A stretch of 64,000 bases of DNA from Dokdonella sp. (lineage in GTDB: Bacteria; Pseudomonadota; Gammaproteobacteria; Xanthomonadales; Rhodanobacteraceae): positions 248,001 to 312,000 of the forward strand of contig NZ_JAHCAS010000001.1 of assembly GCF_019634775.1 (NCBI RefSeq). The letters run 5' to 3'. A program made the position numbers and the translations under genes. Every line of letters begins with the position of its first letter. The first letter of the stretch is position 1. Under the pieces are notes generated by a model. That model was given only the letters and a program-made list of their open reading frames with translations. It was not told the DNA's origin and ran no database searches. Shown here piece by piece: positions 34,629 to 43,530 of the stretch.

Positions 34629-35579
34629 ATGAAGGCTGAGGACACGACCGCCTGGGCGATCAGCGACGGCGCTGCCGGCAATGAACGGCAGGCGCTCGCG
34701 CTCGCCGGGGCACTGTGCTCCGATCCATGCAATGTGCACATCGACATCGACGCACCTTGGCGCTGGCTGGCGCCCCGCCTCGTCGCCGGCAGCCGGCGCG
34801 CCGTGCATGGCCAAGGCTTTGCCGAACCCTGGCCCGCGCTGGCCGTAGGTTGCGGTCGCCTCGCCGCACTGGCCACGCGCGGCCTCGCGGGCTGGGCTGG
34901 CGGGCGCTGCTTGCGCGTGCAGATCCTCGATCCGCGCATCCACCCACGCCACTATGATCTCGTCGTCGCGCCCCGTCACGACGATCTGGTCGGCCCCAAC
35001 GTCATCGTCACCACAGGCGCACTCAACCCGATCGACGATGCCTGGCTTGCTGCCGCGCGCACGCGCTTTACGGCATTCGGCGCACTCCCCGCGCCGCGAA
35101 CGGCCGTGCTGGTCGGCGCCTCGACCGACGCGCAGGCGATCGACACCGGCTACGTCGATGCGCTGCAGGCCGAACTGTCACGGCTGCATGCGCGAGACGG
35201 CGGCAGCTTCCTCGTAACCACTTCGCGACGGACGCCGGCAGCGCTCGCCGCAGGACTGCGCAACACGTTCGCACGTTGGCCGGGACTGTTCTGGGCAGGC
35301 GATGCGGACGGCGTGAACCCGTATGCCGGACTGCTCGCCTGGGCCGACCGCATCGTGGTCACACCCGATTCGGTCAACATGCTCTCGGAAGCCTGTGCGA
35401 CCGGCGTACCAGTACACAGCCTCGTACGCACGCCGTTGCACGGCAAGCTCGCACGCTTTCACGCCGAGCTCGCCGGACTCGGTCACCTCGTCGCCTTCGG
35501 CGAACCTTCGCGCGCCACCGCGGCGCTGCGCGAGTTGCCCGGCGTGGCTGCGATCGTGCGCGAACACTGGACCGCATGA
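34629..35579 (+). CDS. ELM1/GtrOC1-family putative nucleotide-sugar-binding protein
   Basis: A 316-residue protein resembling the ELM1 family (AWAISDGAAGNERQALALA near the start, LRVQILDPRIHPRHYDLVVA, PHDLVGPN-like APRHDDLVGPNVIVT, and a distal VTPDSVNMLSEACATGVPV). The plant relative is linked to mitochondrial fission. Bacterial members look like GT-B glycosyltransferases, and the VTPDSVNMLSEA segment resembles a donor-sugar site. It is divergent from the nitroreductase operon and convergent with glnE, 18 bases apart. Confidence 0.82.
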   Translation: MKAEDTTAWAISDGAAGNERQALALAGALCSDPCNVHIDIDAPWRWLAPRLVAGSRRAVHGQGFAEPWPALAVGCGRLAALATRGLAGWAGGRCLRVQILDPRIHPRHYDLVVAPRHDDLVGPNVIVTTGALNPIDDAWLAAARTRFTAFGALPAPRTAVLVGASTDAQAIDTGYVDALQAELSRLHARDGGSFLVTTSRRTPAALAAGLRNTFARWPGLFWAGDADGVNPYAGLLAWADRIVVTPDSVNMLSEACATGVPVHSLVRTPLHGKLARFHAELAGLGHLVAFGEPSRATAALRELPGVAAIVREHWTA

Positions 35580-35597
35580 TTTTCCTTCTCCCGGTTG

Positions 35598-38474
35598 TCA
35601 GGGAGAAAGAGCTTCGCCTCGGAAATCCAGACCGAGCGCATCGGCGACACCAAGCACGGCCTGCGTCGCCGCATCCAGTTCGGCGTCGCGCGGCGCGGTG
35701 CGCGGGCGTGCATCGAGTGTCGCTGCGAGCGCACGCGCGAGCAGGGTCTCGTGCGCGGCGGACAGCGCTTGCGCCTGGACTTCGTCGAGCAAGCCTTCCC
35801 GTGCGGCAATTCCGACCAGATCCGCCGTGCAGGTACTCGACAACAGGCGCGGACAGCGCGCCGCGTGGCCGAGGACCAACGCCTGCAGCAGGAACTCGAT
35901 GTCGACGAGGGCGCCAGGGCCCTGCTTGAGGTCGAGCATGCGGGGGGTGGAACGGTCGCGTTCGGCACGCCAGCGCTGGCGCATCTCGACGATGCGCGCT
36001 CGCAGGGAGTCCACGCCTTCGGCGCGGCGCAGCGTGTCGGCGCGCGCCTCGGCGAAGCGCCGGCCAAGGGTGACGTCACCGGCAACGGCGCGCGCACGCA
36101 CCAGGGCCTGGTGCTCCCAGGTCCAGGCGCGTTCCTGCTGATAGGCGACATAGCCCTCGAGGCTGGTCACCAGCAAGCCCTTGCCACCGTCTGGACGCAG
36201 GCGAACGTCCACTTCGTACAGGCGCCCCGAGCGTGTCAGCGTGGTCAGAAGATGCACGAAACGCTGCGCAAGGCGGGCGTGGTAGCGTGTGCCGTCGAGC
36301 GGCTTGGCGCCGTCGGATTCGCGCTGCGCCAGCGCACCGTCGTAGACGAACACGAGATCGAGGTCGGAGCCGAAACCGAGCTCGATGCCGCCGAGGCTGC
36401 CGTAGCCGATCACGACCAGGCCATTGCCGCCACCGGCATCGGTGGCGATGCGGCCGTGCGCAGCGACCAGGCCACGCGCGGCGACTTCGAGCACGGCGGC
36501 GATCACCGCCTCGGCGACATCGGCGAGCGCGCGCGCACATTGCACGGCACTGCTGCGCCCGCCGAGGAAGGCAAGTCCGATACGGAACTGGCAGGCCAGC
36601 CGCTGTTCCTGGATGCGCTCGATCGCGGACTCGGTGTCGCCTTCGGCGATGTCGGCGAGTTGGCGTGCGATCTCCGCCTCGACCGCTGCACGCGTCGGAA
36701 GACTACCGTCACTGCGCTCGTCGAACAGCTCGTCGAGCAGCAGCGGATGTGCGATGACGCGCTCGGCGAGCAAGGCGCTTGCGGCGAACACGGCTGTCAG
36801 GCGCCGCAGCGCGACAGGCTGCTCATCGAGCAGGGCGAGATAGGCGGAACGGCGTGCGACCGCATGCACGAGACCGATCAGGCGCACGAGGCAGGCCGAT
36901 GGCGCCGGACTCGCCGCAGCGGCGGCGAACAACGCCGGCAGCACACGGTCGAGGCGCTCGCGCGCGCGCACCGAGGCCGCGCGCAGGATCGGACTGCCGA
37001 GCAGGCCTTCGAGCGCAGCGAGCACTGGCTCGACCGGCTCGAAGCCGGCGGCCACCAGTGGTTCGCGCTCGACGCCCGACTCGACGAAGCGGCGCCACAC
37101 CTCATCCCACTCGGCATGCTGCGCGCTGCCACGCGCTTCGCGTGCCGGTGCCATCAGCGCATCGAACTCCTCGCTGACCTCGGCGCGGTGGCGATCGAGC
37201 TCACCGACCAGAGCCGGCCAGTCGCGATGACCGAGCGCCAGGGCGATGCGTTCGCGCACGAGCGGATCGGTCGGCAGGTCGTGCGTCTGCTGGTCGGCGA
37301 ACATCTGCACGCGGTTTTCCAGTCGACGCAGGAAGCGGTAGGCATCGGCCAGCCGCCGCGCACGCGCCGCCGGTACGTAGCCGAGGCGCTCGGCCGCAGC
37401 CAGCGCATCGAGCAGGCCGCGCACGCGCAGGGCCGGTTCGCGCCCGCCGCGGATGAGCTGGATCAACTGCACGATGAACTCGATCTCGCGAATGCCACCG
37501 GGGCCGAGCTTGAGGTGGTCGGCGAGATCCTTGCGCGCGACCTCGGCGTCGATCAGCGCCTTCATCTCGCGCAGCCCGGCGAAGGCGGTGTAGTCGAAAT
37601 AGCGGCGGAACACGAACGGCCGCAGCGTCTCCAGCAGGCGCAGTCCGGCGGCCTTGTCGCCGGCGACCGGGCGCGCCTTGATCCAGGCATAGCGTTCCCA
37701 GTCGCGCCCTTCGCGCTGGTAGTACTGCTCCATCGCCTGGAACGACAACGCGACCCGACCGACGCTGCCAAACGGACGCAGGCGCAGGTCGACCCGATAA
37801 GCGAAACCGTCCGCGGTATGTTCGGCGAGCAGGGCGATGAAGGCCTGGGCGATGCGTGAATAGCCCGTTTCGGCGTCGACCGGACGCGTGCCGTCACTGC
37901 TGGCGGGTTCCGCAAAAGCCAGCACGAGATCGACATCGGAGGAGAAGTTGAGCTCACCGCCGCCGAGCTTGCCCAGCGCGAGCACGACCAGTCGCTGCAC
38001 CTGGCCGTCGGCCGTGCGCAGCACGCCGTGGCGCGCAGCGAACTCGCGCTCGGCCTGGCGCAGGGCCGCCTCAAGACAGACCTCGGCAAGCACACTGGTA
38101 CCGGTCAGGGTCGTCTCGATGGCATCGATGCCGTTGACATCGCGCCAGATCAAGCGCAGCGATTCCTCGCGCCGAAAGCGGCGCAGATCAGCCCGGAAAT
38201 CGCCACTCTCGCCACCACCCAGCACGGCCGCAGCACGCGCATCGGCGTGGCGCGGATCGTTCATCAGGCGCACCAGCTCCGGGCCCAGCAACTGCGGATC
38301 GCGCAGCCAGCTGTCGAAGGCGTAGTCACTGGCCAGCAGCACGCGGTCGATGTGACTGTCGACCCCGGCGTCATCATAGAACGGCACGCCCACCGCCCGC
38401 GAAGCGGCTTCGAGGCGTGACAGGCGCTGGTCGAGCAGGCTCGCGACCGGGCGCGGCCACGTGGAGAACGGCAT
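35598..38474 (-). CDS. glnE: Glutamine synthetase adenylyltransferase/deadenylase
   Basis: A 958-residue bifunctional enzyme that adenylylates GlnA when nitrogen is ample and removes AMP when it is scarce, under PII control. Two nucleotidyltransferase domains are visible: GKLGGGELNFSSDVDLVLAF at residues ~166-185 (deadenylylase) and YGSLGGIELGFGSDLDLVFV at ~690 (adenylylase). Helical linkers follow each. The start at 38474 (MPFSTWPRP) gives family length; the frame is open upstream into MITE copy D, which ends 33 bases before the ATG. Confidence 0.95.
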   Translation of the reverse strand: MPFSTWPRPVASLLDQRLSRLEAASRAVGVPFYDDAGVDSHIDRVLLASDYAFDSWLRDPQLLGPELVRLMNDPRHADARAAAVLGGGESGDFRADLRRFRREESLRLIWRDVNGIDAIETTLTGTSVLAEVCLEAALRQAEREFAARHGVLRTADGQVQRLVVLALGKLGGGELNFSSDVDLVLAFAEPASSDGTRPVDAETGYSRIAQAFIALLAEHTADGFAYRVDLRLRPFGSVGRVALSFQAMEQYYQREGRDWERYAWIKARPVAGDKAAGLRLLETLRPFVFRRYFDYTAFAGLREMKALIDAEVARKDLADHLKLGPGGIREIEFIVQLIQLIRGGREPALRVRGLLDALAAAERLGYVPAARARRLADAYRFLRRLENRVQMFADQQTHDLPTDPLVRERIALALGHRDWPALVGELDRHRAEVSEEFDALMAPAREARGSAQHAEWDEVWRRFVESGVEREPLVAAGFEPVEPVLAALEGLLGSPILRAASVRARERLDRVLPALFAAAAASPAPSACLVRLIGLVHAVARRSAYLALLDEQPVALRRLTAVFAASALLAERVIAHPLLLDELFDERSDGSLPTRAAVEAEIARQLADIAEGDTESAIERIQEQRLACQFRIGLAFLGGRSSAVQCARALADVAEAVIAAVLEVAARGLVAAHGRIATDAGGGNGLVVIGYGSLGGIELGFGSDLDLVFVYDGALAQRESDGAKPLDGTRYHARLAQRFVHLLTTLTRSGRLYEVDVRLRPDGGKGLLVTSLEGYVAYQQERAWTWEHQALVRARAVAGDVTLGRRFAEARADTLRRAEGVDSLRARIVEMRQRWRAERDRSTPRMLDLKQGPGALVDIEFLLQALVLGHAARCPRLLSSTCTADLVGIAAREGLLDEVQAQALSAAHETLLARALAATLDARPRTAPRDAELDAATQAVLGVADALGLDFRGEALSP

Positions 38475-38507
38475 GCGGGGATTCTGGCAGCGTGGCGGCG
38501 CAAGGGC

Positions 38508-38570
38508 TAGGAGTCTGATCAATCCCACAACGGCATCACCGTCCTGTGCGGGATCAGTCGGGGCATCCCT
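38508..38570 (+). repeat. MITE-like element, internally deleted copy D (63 bases)
   Basis: The left arm TAGGAGTCTGATCAATCCCA and the beginning of the interior (CGGCATCACCGTCCTGTGCG) are joined directly to a degraded right arm (GGATCAGTCGGGGCATCCCT). Both ends are therefore kept while about 100 internal bases are gone, a typical MITE derivative. It lies between the divergent glnE and sulfatase genes; the remaining bases to 38709 hold no recognisable feature other than their promoters. Confidence 0.75.
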
Positions 38571-38709
38571 GGGCTCCGGTGCGACCGGGAGTTGCCTGGC
38601 GGCATTGCCCGACTGGAGACGGAGCTCCGTCACCGGACCAGTTCCATTAACCCACCACTCAGCCGCCCATGCGATAGTGCGCGACTCGATTGGGGGGTTC
38701 GATCCACGG

Positions 38710-40542
38710 ATGAGCACGACGCGCTCGACACGACCGCTGCACGCCGCAATCTGGCTGGTGCTCGTCACTGCCGGGTTTGCCCTGCTCGCGTGCTGGCTCG
38801 ATCCGGCACTGGCCTGGCCGCTGTCCGGTGACGGCGGCTTCGACGCGTTCGTCGTTGCCCTCAACATCGTCCCCTTCCTGCTCGTCGTCGCGCTGATGTT
38901 CGCGCTGACACGGCGGCCGATCCTGTCCGCCTGGATCGGCGGCCTCCTGCTCGTCGGCGTCTATCTTGCCAACAAGGCAAAGTTCGAGCAGTTGCAGATG
39001 CCGCTGCTGCCGGCCGATTTCCGCTTCCTGCTCGACCCGGCCGCGGCGGTGTCGCTGTTCGCGCACTACGCGAGCGGCCATGGCGCGATCATCGCGACTA
39101 CCCTCGTCCTGCTCGGCGTCAGCATCGCGCTCGCCTTCGAGGCACCGGTGCGCGCGTTGCACGCCTGGCCGCGCGCCGCGCTTGGCGTCGCCACACTTGC
39201 CTTGACGGTCATGCTCGGTGCCGGCACCACGCCGTGGCGCACGCTCTACGACGCCGAGCGCGTCGGTTTCGAGCCGTGGTCGGTGGTCGACAGCGCGGAA
39301 CGCGCCGGCGTGGTCGGCAACCTCGTGCTCTACCACTGGGAACTGGCCAGCCGCACCGAGCTCGCGCCGGACCGGCGCGCGGCCGAACAGTTGCTGCGCG
39401 CCAACCTCGACGCCCTGCGCACGCGCTTCGCGCCGAACAGCAGTGCCGGTGCGATGCCTGCCGGCACCCTGCCCGACATCGTCATCGTGCAGAGCGAATC
39501 GCTGTTCGATCCGGCCCGTCTTGCGGGCGCGGCGAAGGACACCTACCTGCCGAACTACCATCGCCTCGCGCGCCGCGGCCTGGCCGGCGAGATGAAGGTG
39601 CCGACCTATGCCGGCGGCACGATCCGCACCGAGTTCGAAGTGCTGACCGGCCTCGCCCTCGCCTTCTTCCCGGGCGTGCAGTACCCCTACTTCGAGATCG
39701 CCGACCAACCGCTGCCCGGCATCGTGCGCACGCTCGCGCGCCACGGCTACCGCAGCACGGCGATCCACCCGAACAGCGGCGTGTTCTGGAACCGCGAGGC
39801 CGCCTTCCGGCAGATCGGTTTCGACCGCTTCATCGACGAACGCGCGTTCTCCAAGGAGGACATCGTCGGGCTGTTCACCGGCGATGCCGCGTTGACCGAC
39901 CATATCCTCGCCGAACTCGACACCGAGGGCCCGCCGCAGCTCCTGTTCGCGATCTCCATGCAGAACCACGGCCCGTTCGACTGGCGCCCGGGCCTGGATG
40001 CCGCACGCCTCGCTGCGCAGCCGCTGCCGCCAGGCCTCGACGACGGCGGCGCCTACTGGTTGCGCAACTATCTGTACATGGCCGAGGACGCCGACCGTGA
40101 ACTCGGCCGTCTCGCCGAGGCGCTGCAGAAGCGCAAGCGCCGCACCCTGCTGCTGTTTTATGGCGACCACCTGCCGGCATTGCCGCCGGTCTACCACCAG
40201 ATCGGCTTCGCCGACGGTGGCAATGCCAAGAGTCAACCGGTGCCATGGCTGCTGCTCGACAACCGCCGGCGCCTGCGCAGCCGCGACGAACATGCACTGA
40301 CCGCCTCGTGGCTGCTGCCGAGCATCCTGCTCGAGAACGCCGGCATTGGCGGCGACCGCTGGTTCGCCACCCTCGATGCCCTGCGCGCCGACCTGCCCGC
40401 CGACGCCGCGACTGCGAACAACCACCTTGCCGAAGCGCTGCGTGCACTCGGCCAGCTGCGTTATCGGAGCGAGCTCGACGACGTCGTCGAGCAGGCACTG
40501 CTGCCGGCAGAACCTGATTGGAGCGCGACGATCGCCCCGTAG
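38710..40542 (+). CDS. LTA synthase/MdoB-like sulfatase-family membrane protein
   Basis: A 610-residue protein with about four to five N-terminal transmembrane helices (residues ~10-170) and a periplasmic alkaline-phosphatase-fold domain. Metal and nucleophile positions are recognisable: Glu in VQSESLFDP, the probable Thr nucleophile in YAGGTIRTEFEVLTGL, and Asp-His in YGDHLPALPP. Relatives transfer phosphoglycerol (MdoB/OpgB on periplasmic glucans, LtaS) or phosphoethanolamine. Substrate is not decided by sequence. It is divergent from glnE and convergent with rsmA. Confidence 0.88.
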   Translation: MSTTRSTRPLHAAIWLVLVTAGFALLACWLDPALAWPLSGDGGFDAFVVALNIVPFLLVVALMFALTRRPILSAWIGGLLLVGVYLANKAKFEQLQMPLLPADFRFLLDPAAAVSLFAHYASGHGAIIATTLVLLGVSIALAFEAPVRALHAWPRAALGVATLALTVMLGAGTTPWRTLYDAERVGFEPWSVVDSAERAGVVGNLVLYHWELASRTELAPDRRAAEQLLRANLDALRTRFAPNSSAGAMPAGTLPDIVIVQSESLFDPARLAGAAKDTYLPNYHRLARRGLAGEMKVPTYAGGTIRTEFEVLTGLALAFFPGVQYPYFEIADQPLPGIVRTLARHGYRSTAIHPNSGVFWNREAAFRQIGFDRFIDERAFSKEDIVGLFTGDAALTDHILAELDTEGPPQLLFAISMQNHGPFDWRPGLDAARLAAQPLPPGLDDGGAYWLRNYLYMAEDADRELGRLAEALQKRKRRTLLLFYGDHLPALPPVYHQIGFADGGNAKSQPVPWLLLDNRRRLRSRDEHALTASWLLPSILLENAGIGGDRWFATLDALRADLPADAATANNHLAEALRALGQLRYRSELDDVVEQALLPAEPDWSATIAP

Positions 40543-40695
40543 CGAAGGGCGAGGGCGGCGAGCGCGCTTGCATCGTCGACTCGTCGTCGTGCTCGTGAGC
40601 GCGCCGCGGCAAGCCGCACCCGATGCGGACCGGGACTTCGATCGCAACACCTCGGCGCGCACCGCCCGTCCGGACGCGAGTTCGCCCTGCTTTGC

Positions 40696-41523
40696 TCACC
40701 CCGGGTCAGTGTCGCGCTCGATCACACGCGCCAATGCCACATACGCCCCCACCGCCACCTGCTCCGCGCGGGTGCGCGGATCGATGCCGGCAGCTTCGAT
40801 CTGTCCGGTTCCGGCGATGCCCTCGAGGGCGTTGGCCAGGGTCTTGCGGCGCTGGCCGAATGCCGCGCGGACGAGGCGTTCGAGTGTGGCCTGCACGTCG
40901 AGCGGGCGCTCCGCGCGTGGTCGCGGGCGCAGACGCACGACGGCGGAATCAACCTTCGGCGGTGGGCGGAACGCGGCGGGCGGCACTTCGATCAGCGGTT
41001 CGACACGACAGGCCAGCTGCAGCATCACACTGAGGCGTCCGTAGGCCTTGCTGCCCGGCGCGGCCGCCATGCGCTCGACGACCTCCTTCTGCAGCATGAA
41101 ATGCATGTCCTCGATCGCGTCGAGGTGGTCGATGCAATGAAACAGGATCGGCGAGGAGATGTTGTAAGGCAGGTTGCCGACCACGCGCAGCGGCGCGCCG
41201 GCGGCGAGCGCGGTGAAGTCCACGGTCAGCACGTCAGCGTGGATGATCTCCACCTTGCCGAGTGCCGCCGTCCCGGCGGCGATGCGCGGGATCAGGTCGC
41301 GATCGAGCTCGATGACGGTCAGCGCGCCGGTGGCGCGCAGCAGCGGCAGCGTGAGCGCCCCCTCGCCGGGGCCGATCTCGACGAGGCGCTGACCGGGTTG
41401 CGGCGCGATCGCCTGAACGATGCGGCCGATGACGGCGGCATCGCGAAGAAAATGCTGGCCGAAGCGCTTGCGCGGCACATGGTCGCTGCGGGTTGGCGGC
41501 GAAGGCGGGTGGTGTCGACTCAC
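40696..41523 (-). CDS. rsmA: 16S rRNA dimethyladenosine transferase (KsgA)
   Basis: Dimethylates A1518 and A1519 of 16S rRNA late in small-subunit assembly. Motifs include KRFGQHFLRDAAVI, SAM motif I EIGPGEGALTLPL, NLPYNISSPILF (catalytic NLPY), and the C-terminal PPKVDSAVVRL and AAFGQRRKTLANAL. The GTG at 41523, with GGAA upstream, gives 275 residues. A later GTG at 41478 (VPRKRFGQ) would give 260 and cannot be excluded. Confidence 0.93.
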   Translation of the reverse strand: MSRHHPPSPPTRSDHVPRKRFGQHFLRDAAVIGRIVQAIAPQPGQRLVEIGPGEGALTLPLLRATGALTVIELDRDLIPRIAAGTAALGKVEIIHADVLTVDFTALAAGAPLRVVGNLPYNISSPILFHCIDHLDAIEDMHFMLQKEVVERMAAAPGSKAYGRLSVMLQLACRVEPLIEVPPAAFRPPPKVDSAVVRLRPRPRAERPLDVQATLERLVRAAFGQRRKTLANALEGIAGTGQIEAAGIDPRTRAEQVAVGAYVALARVIERDTDPG

Positions 41524-41757
41524 GAAGCGGTTCCGGCAGTGGAGGCCCGCTTTACGGGCCGAGGCGGCGGGAAGTTGATGGTACGCGGAACACGGTGCGG
41601 ATGATCCCGCCGGCGCAAAGCGGTGACGTCGACATGATGACTGCATGGCAGCCGTCGCCTCCGTGCCGACCGGACCTCGGGAAACGGCTGCCCGCTTCAC
41701 CGCCGGACACGCACCGCGTTCGGCCGCACCCGCAGTTTCCCAGGATGCGCGCCAGAC

Positions 41758-41961
41758 GTGCCTTCACGCATCACACCGATGTCCCCGCCCTCGCTCGTAC
41801 GCCTGATCCTGCTCGGCAGGATCCGGGGCGCACTGTTCCTCGATGAGCGCCCGAGCCTCGCCGACACCATCGGCCTCGCCCTCGCGCTGGTCGCCGTGGC
41901 CCTGGTGCTCGAGATGATCCCGTGGCGGATATTCCCGTCACGCCGCAAGCGCGGCACCTGA
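41758..41961 (+). pseudogene. Remnant resembling the C-terminus of an EamA/DMT transporter
   Basis: A 67-residue frame whose middle (GALFLDERPSLADTIGLALA, then LVAVALVLEM) looks like the last two helices of a DMT/EamA permease, where a GE-P motif precedes the final transmembrane helix. No more of such a protein is found upstream in any frame, and no ribosome binding site is evident. It lies between the divergent rsmA start (41523) and the convergent TerC gene stop (41968). It is most simply a decayed gene; chance resemblance is possible. Confidence 0.4.
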
Positions 41962-41967
41962 CCCGGT

Positions 41968-42693
41968 TCAGCGCGGCTGCGCGCGCTTGCGTACGGACAG
42001 GTTGATCCACTCCACCGCAATAGAGAAGCCCATGGCGAAATACACGTAGCCGCGCGGCACGTGGTACTCGAAACCGTCGGCGATCAGCACGGCACCAACC
42101 AGGATCAGGAAGGCCAGGGCGAGCACGCGGATGGTCGGATGGCGATCGATGAACTCGCCGACCGGATTGGCGGCAAAGATCATCACGGCGACGGCAAGGA
42201 TGATCGCCGCGACCATCACCGGCACGTGGTTGACCATGCCGATCGCGGTGATGACCGAATCGAGCGAGAACACGATATCGATGATCGCGATTTGCACGAT
42301 GACCAGCGCAAACGACGAAAACGCGCGTCCTTCCTCGGGCTGGTCGCGTGTGCCCTCGAGTTCCTGGTGGATCTCCATGACCGCCTTGACCAGCAGGAAC
42401 AGGCCACCACCGATCAGGATGAGGTCGCGCAGCGAGAACACCTGTCCACGCAACTCGAACAGACCAAGGCGTTCGTCATCCAGGCCGGCAAGGAAGGACA
42501 GCGTCAGCAGGAGCAGGATGCGCGTGATGCAGGCGAACGCCAGGCCAACGCGGCGTGCCTGCGGACGCTGCGCGGGCGCAAGCCGGCTGACCGCGATCGA
42601 GATGAACACGAGGTTGTCCACGCCCAGCACGATCTCCAGCGCAGCGAGCGTGACCAGAGCGATCCAGAATTCGGGTTCGAGCAGAAGTGCCAT
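41968..42693 (-). CDS. TerC-family integral membrane protein
   Basis: A 241-residue inner-membrane protein with seven hydrophobic helices. The family signature is clear: EIVLGVDNLVFISIAVSRL near the N-terminus and IAIIDIVFSLDSVITAIGM in the middle, each with the acidic residue in a membrane helix that likely coordinates metal. TerC relatives export manganese or support metal loading of secreted proteins; tellurite resistance is the historic name. It lies 7 bases from the dgkA stop, in one operon with it. Confidence 0.9.
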   Translation of the reverse strand: MALLLEPEFWIALVTLAALEIVLGVDNLVFISIAVSRLAPAQRPQARRVGLAFACITRILLLLTLSFLAGLDDERLGLFELRGQVFSLRDLILIGGGLFLLVKAVMEIHQELEGTRDQPEEGRAFSSFALVIVQIAIIDIVFSLDSVITAIGMVNHVPVMVAAIILAVAVMIFAANPVGEFIDRHPTIRVLALAFLILVGAVLIADGFEYHVPRGYVYFAMGFSIAVEWINLSVRKRAQPR

Positions 42694-42700
42694 CGATTGT

Positions 42701-43075
42701 TCAGGCCATGTAACGCGGGATCAACACCAGCCCCCAACACAGGACGACATTGAGCATCAGCACGAATACCGCCGCCGAGCCCATGTCCTTGGCACGTCCG
42801 GCCAACTCGTGGAACTCCGGACTGACCTTGTCGACCACCGCCTCGACCGCCGAATTGAGCAATTCTGCCGCCGGCACGAGCAGCAGGCTGCCGGCCAGGA
42901 TCGCCTTTTCCACGCCGCCCACGCCAAGCCACAAGCCAAGCGGCAGCAGGATCACCAGCAGGTAGCACTCGAGACGGAACGAAGCCTCGTGCCGCCAGGC
43001 AGCGCGCAGGCCTTTCGCCGACCAGATGAAGGCCTTGAGGATCTGGCGCGGACCGCGCGGCTCGGAGCTCGACAT
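42701..43075 (-). CDS. dgkA: Diacylglycerol kinase (DgkA)
   Basis: A 124-residue inner-membrane kinase that phosphorylates diacylglycerol. This recycles the lipid released when phosphoglycerol is transferred to glucans. Three transmembrane segments are visible, with the catalytic region EASFRLE and AAELLNSAVEAVVDKVSPEF. The ATG at 43075 gives family length and has AAGGAGG 11 bases upstream; the frame extends upstream to 43225 without family similarity. It fits functionally with the MdoB/LtaS-like protein at 38710, whose reaction would release diacylglycerol. Confidence 0.92.
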   Translation of the reverse strand: MSSSEPRGPRQILKAFIWSAKGLRAAWRHEASFRLECYLLVILLPLGLWLGVGGVEKAILAGSLLLVPAAELLNSAVEAVVDKVSPEFHELAGRAKDMGSAAVFVLMLNVVLCWGLVLIPRYMA

Positions 43076-43530
43076 GCTGCGCAACGCCTCCTTCAGCGCG
43101 CGACCGCGACGCTGGCGCGGCGCGCCACGGGGGAGCGACGCAGGAAGGATCGGCTCGGCATGCGGGCTCTCGGGACGTAAACGGGACGCGCTATGATGCC
43201 ACAAGGGATTTGTCCCAAGGTCCATCGCGCCCGCCGCGGCAGCGCCTGCTCCCTTGCGTGGGCCTCAAGGGATGCTCTGATCAATCCCAAGTTGACCGCG
43301 TTTTCGCTGGCGGCAGCGCTGCCGCTGCGCTCTTCGTGCTCGTCGCCGGGCCGGCGGTCGTGCGCGGATCCGACTCGTCCGCCGCATGCATGCTCGCCGT
43401 GCGGGTTGCCGTGATCGTCGCCACGGCCACGCGGCGCCGGCTGCCGGCGCCGATGTAAAGGCCCTGCAAAGGCCGGCAATCGACGGCAAAGTGCATGGCA
43501 CGCGCGCCGCACATGCGGCATCGTAGCCGC
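43076..43530. other. 455-base divergent gap between dgkA and a response regulator gene
   Basis: Apart from the isolated MITE arm at 43268-43290 and whatever promoters it must hold, nothing is recognisable. Open frames here have atypical composition and no ribosome binding site. A palindrome CGGCGCCGGCTGCCGGCGCCG lies just upstream of 43455. Confidence 0.5.
43268..43290 (+). repeat. MITE terminal arm, solitary copy F
   Basis: AAGGGATGCTCTGATCAATC continuing CCAA matches the left arm of the complete element at 31012 base for base over GGGATGCTCTGATCAATCCC. No interior or second arm is found. It lies in the dgkA/response-regulator gap. Confidence 0.7.

Noticed and set aside
35595..37859. Open frame of 754 residues antisense to glnE
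   Set aside because: The minus-strand GlnE motifs (both nucleotidyltransferase sites) settle the coding strand.
43193..43458. Small plus-strand frames in the dgkA/response-regulator gap
   Set aside because: No ribosome binding site, no recognisable domain, and they read through the MITE arm (the CSDQS/LINP peptides seen at other copies).
43440..43460. GC-rich palindrome near 43435-43456 as a terminator
   Set aside because: It has no T-run on either side and lies upstream of a start codon in a divergent gap, so termination is not indicated.
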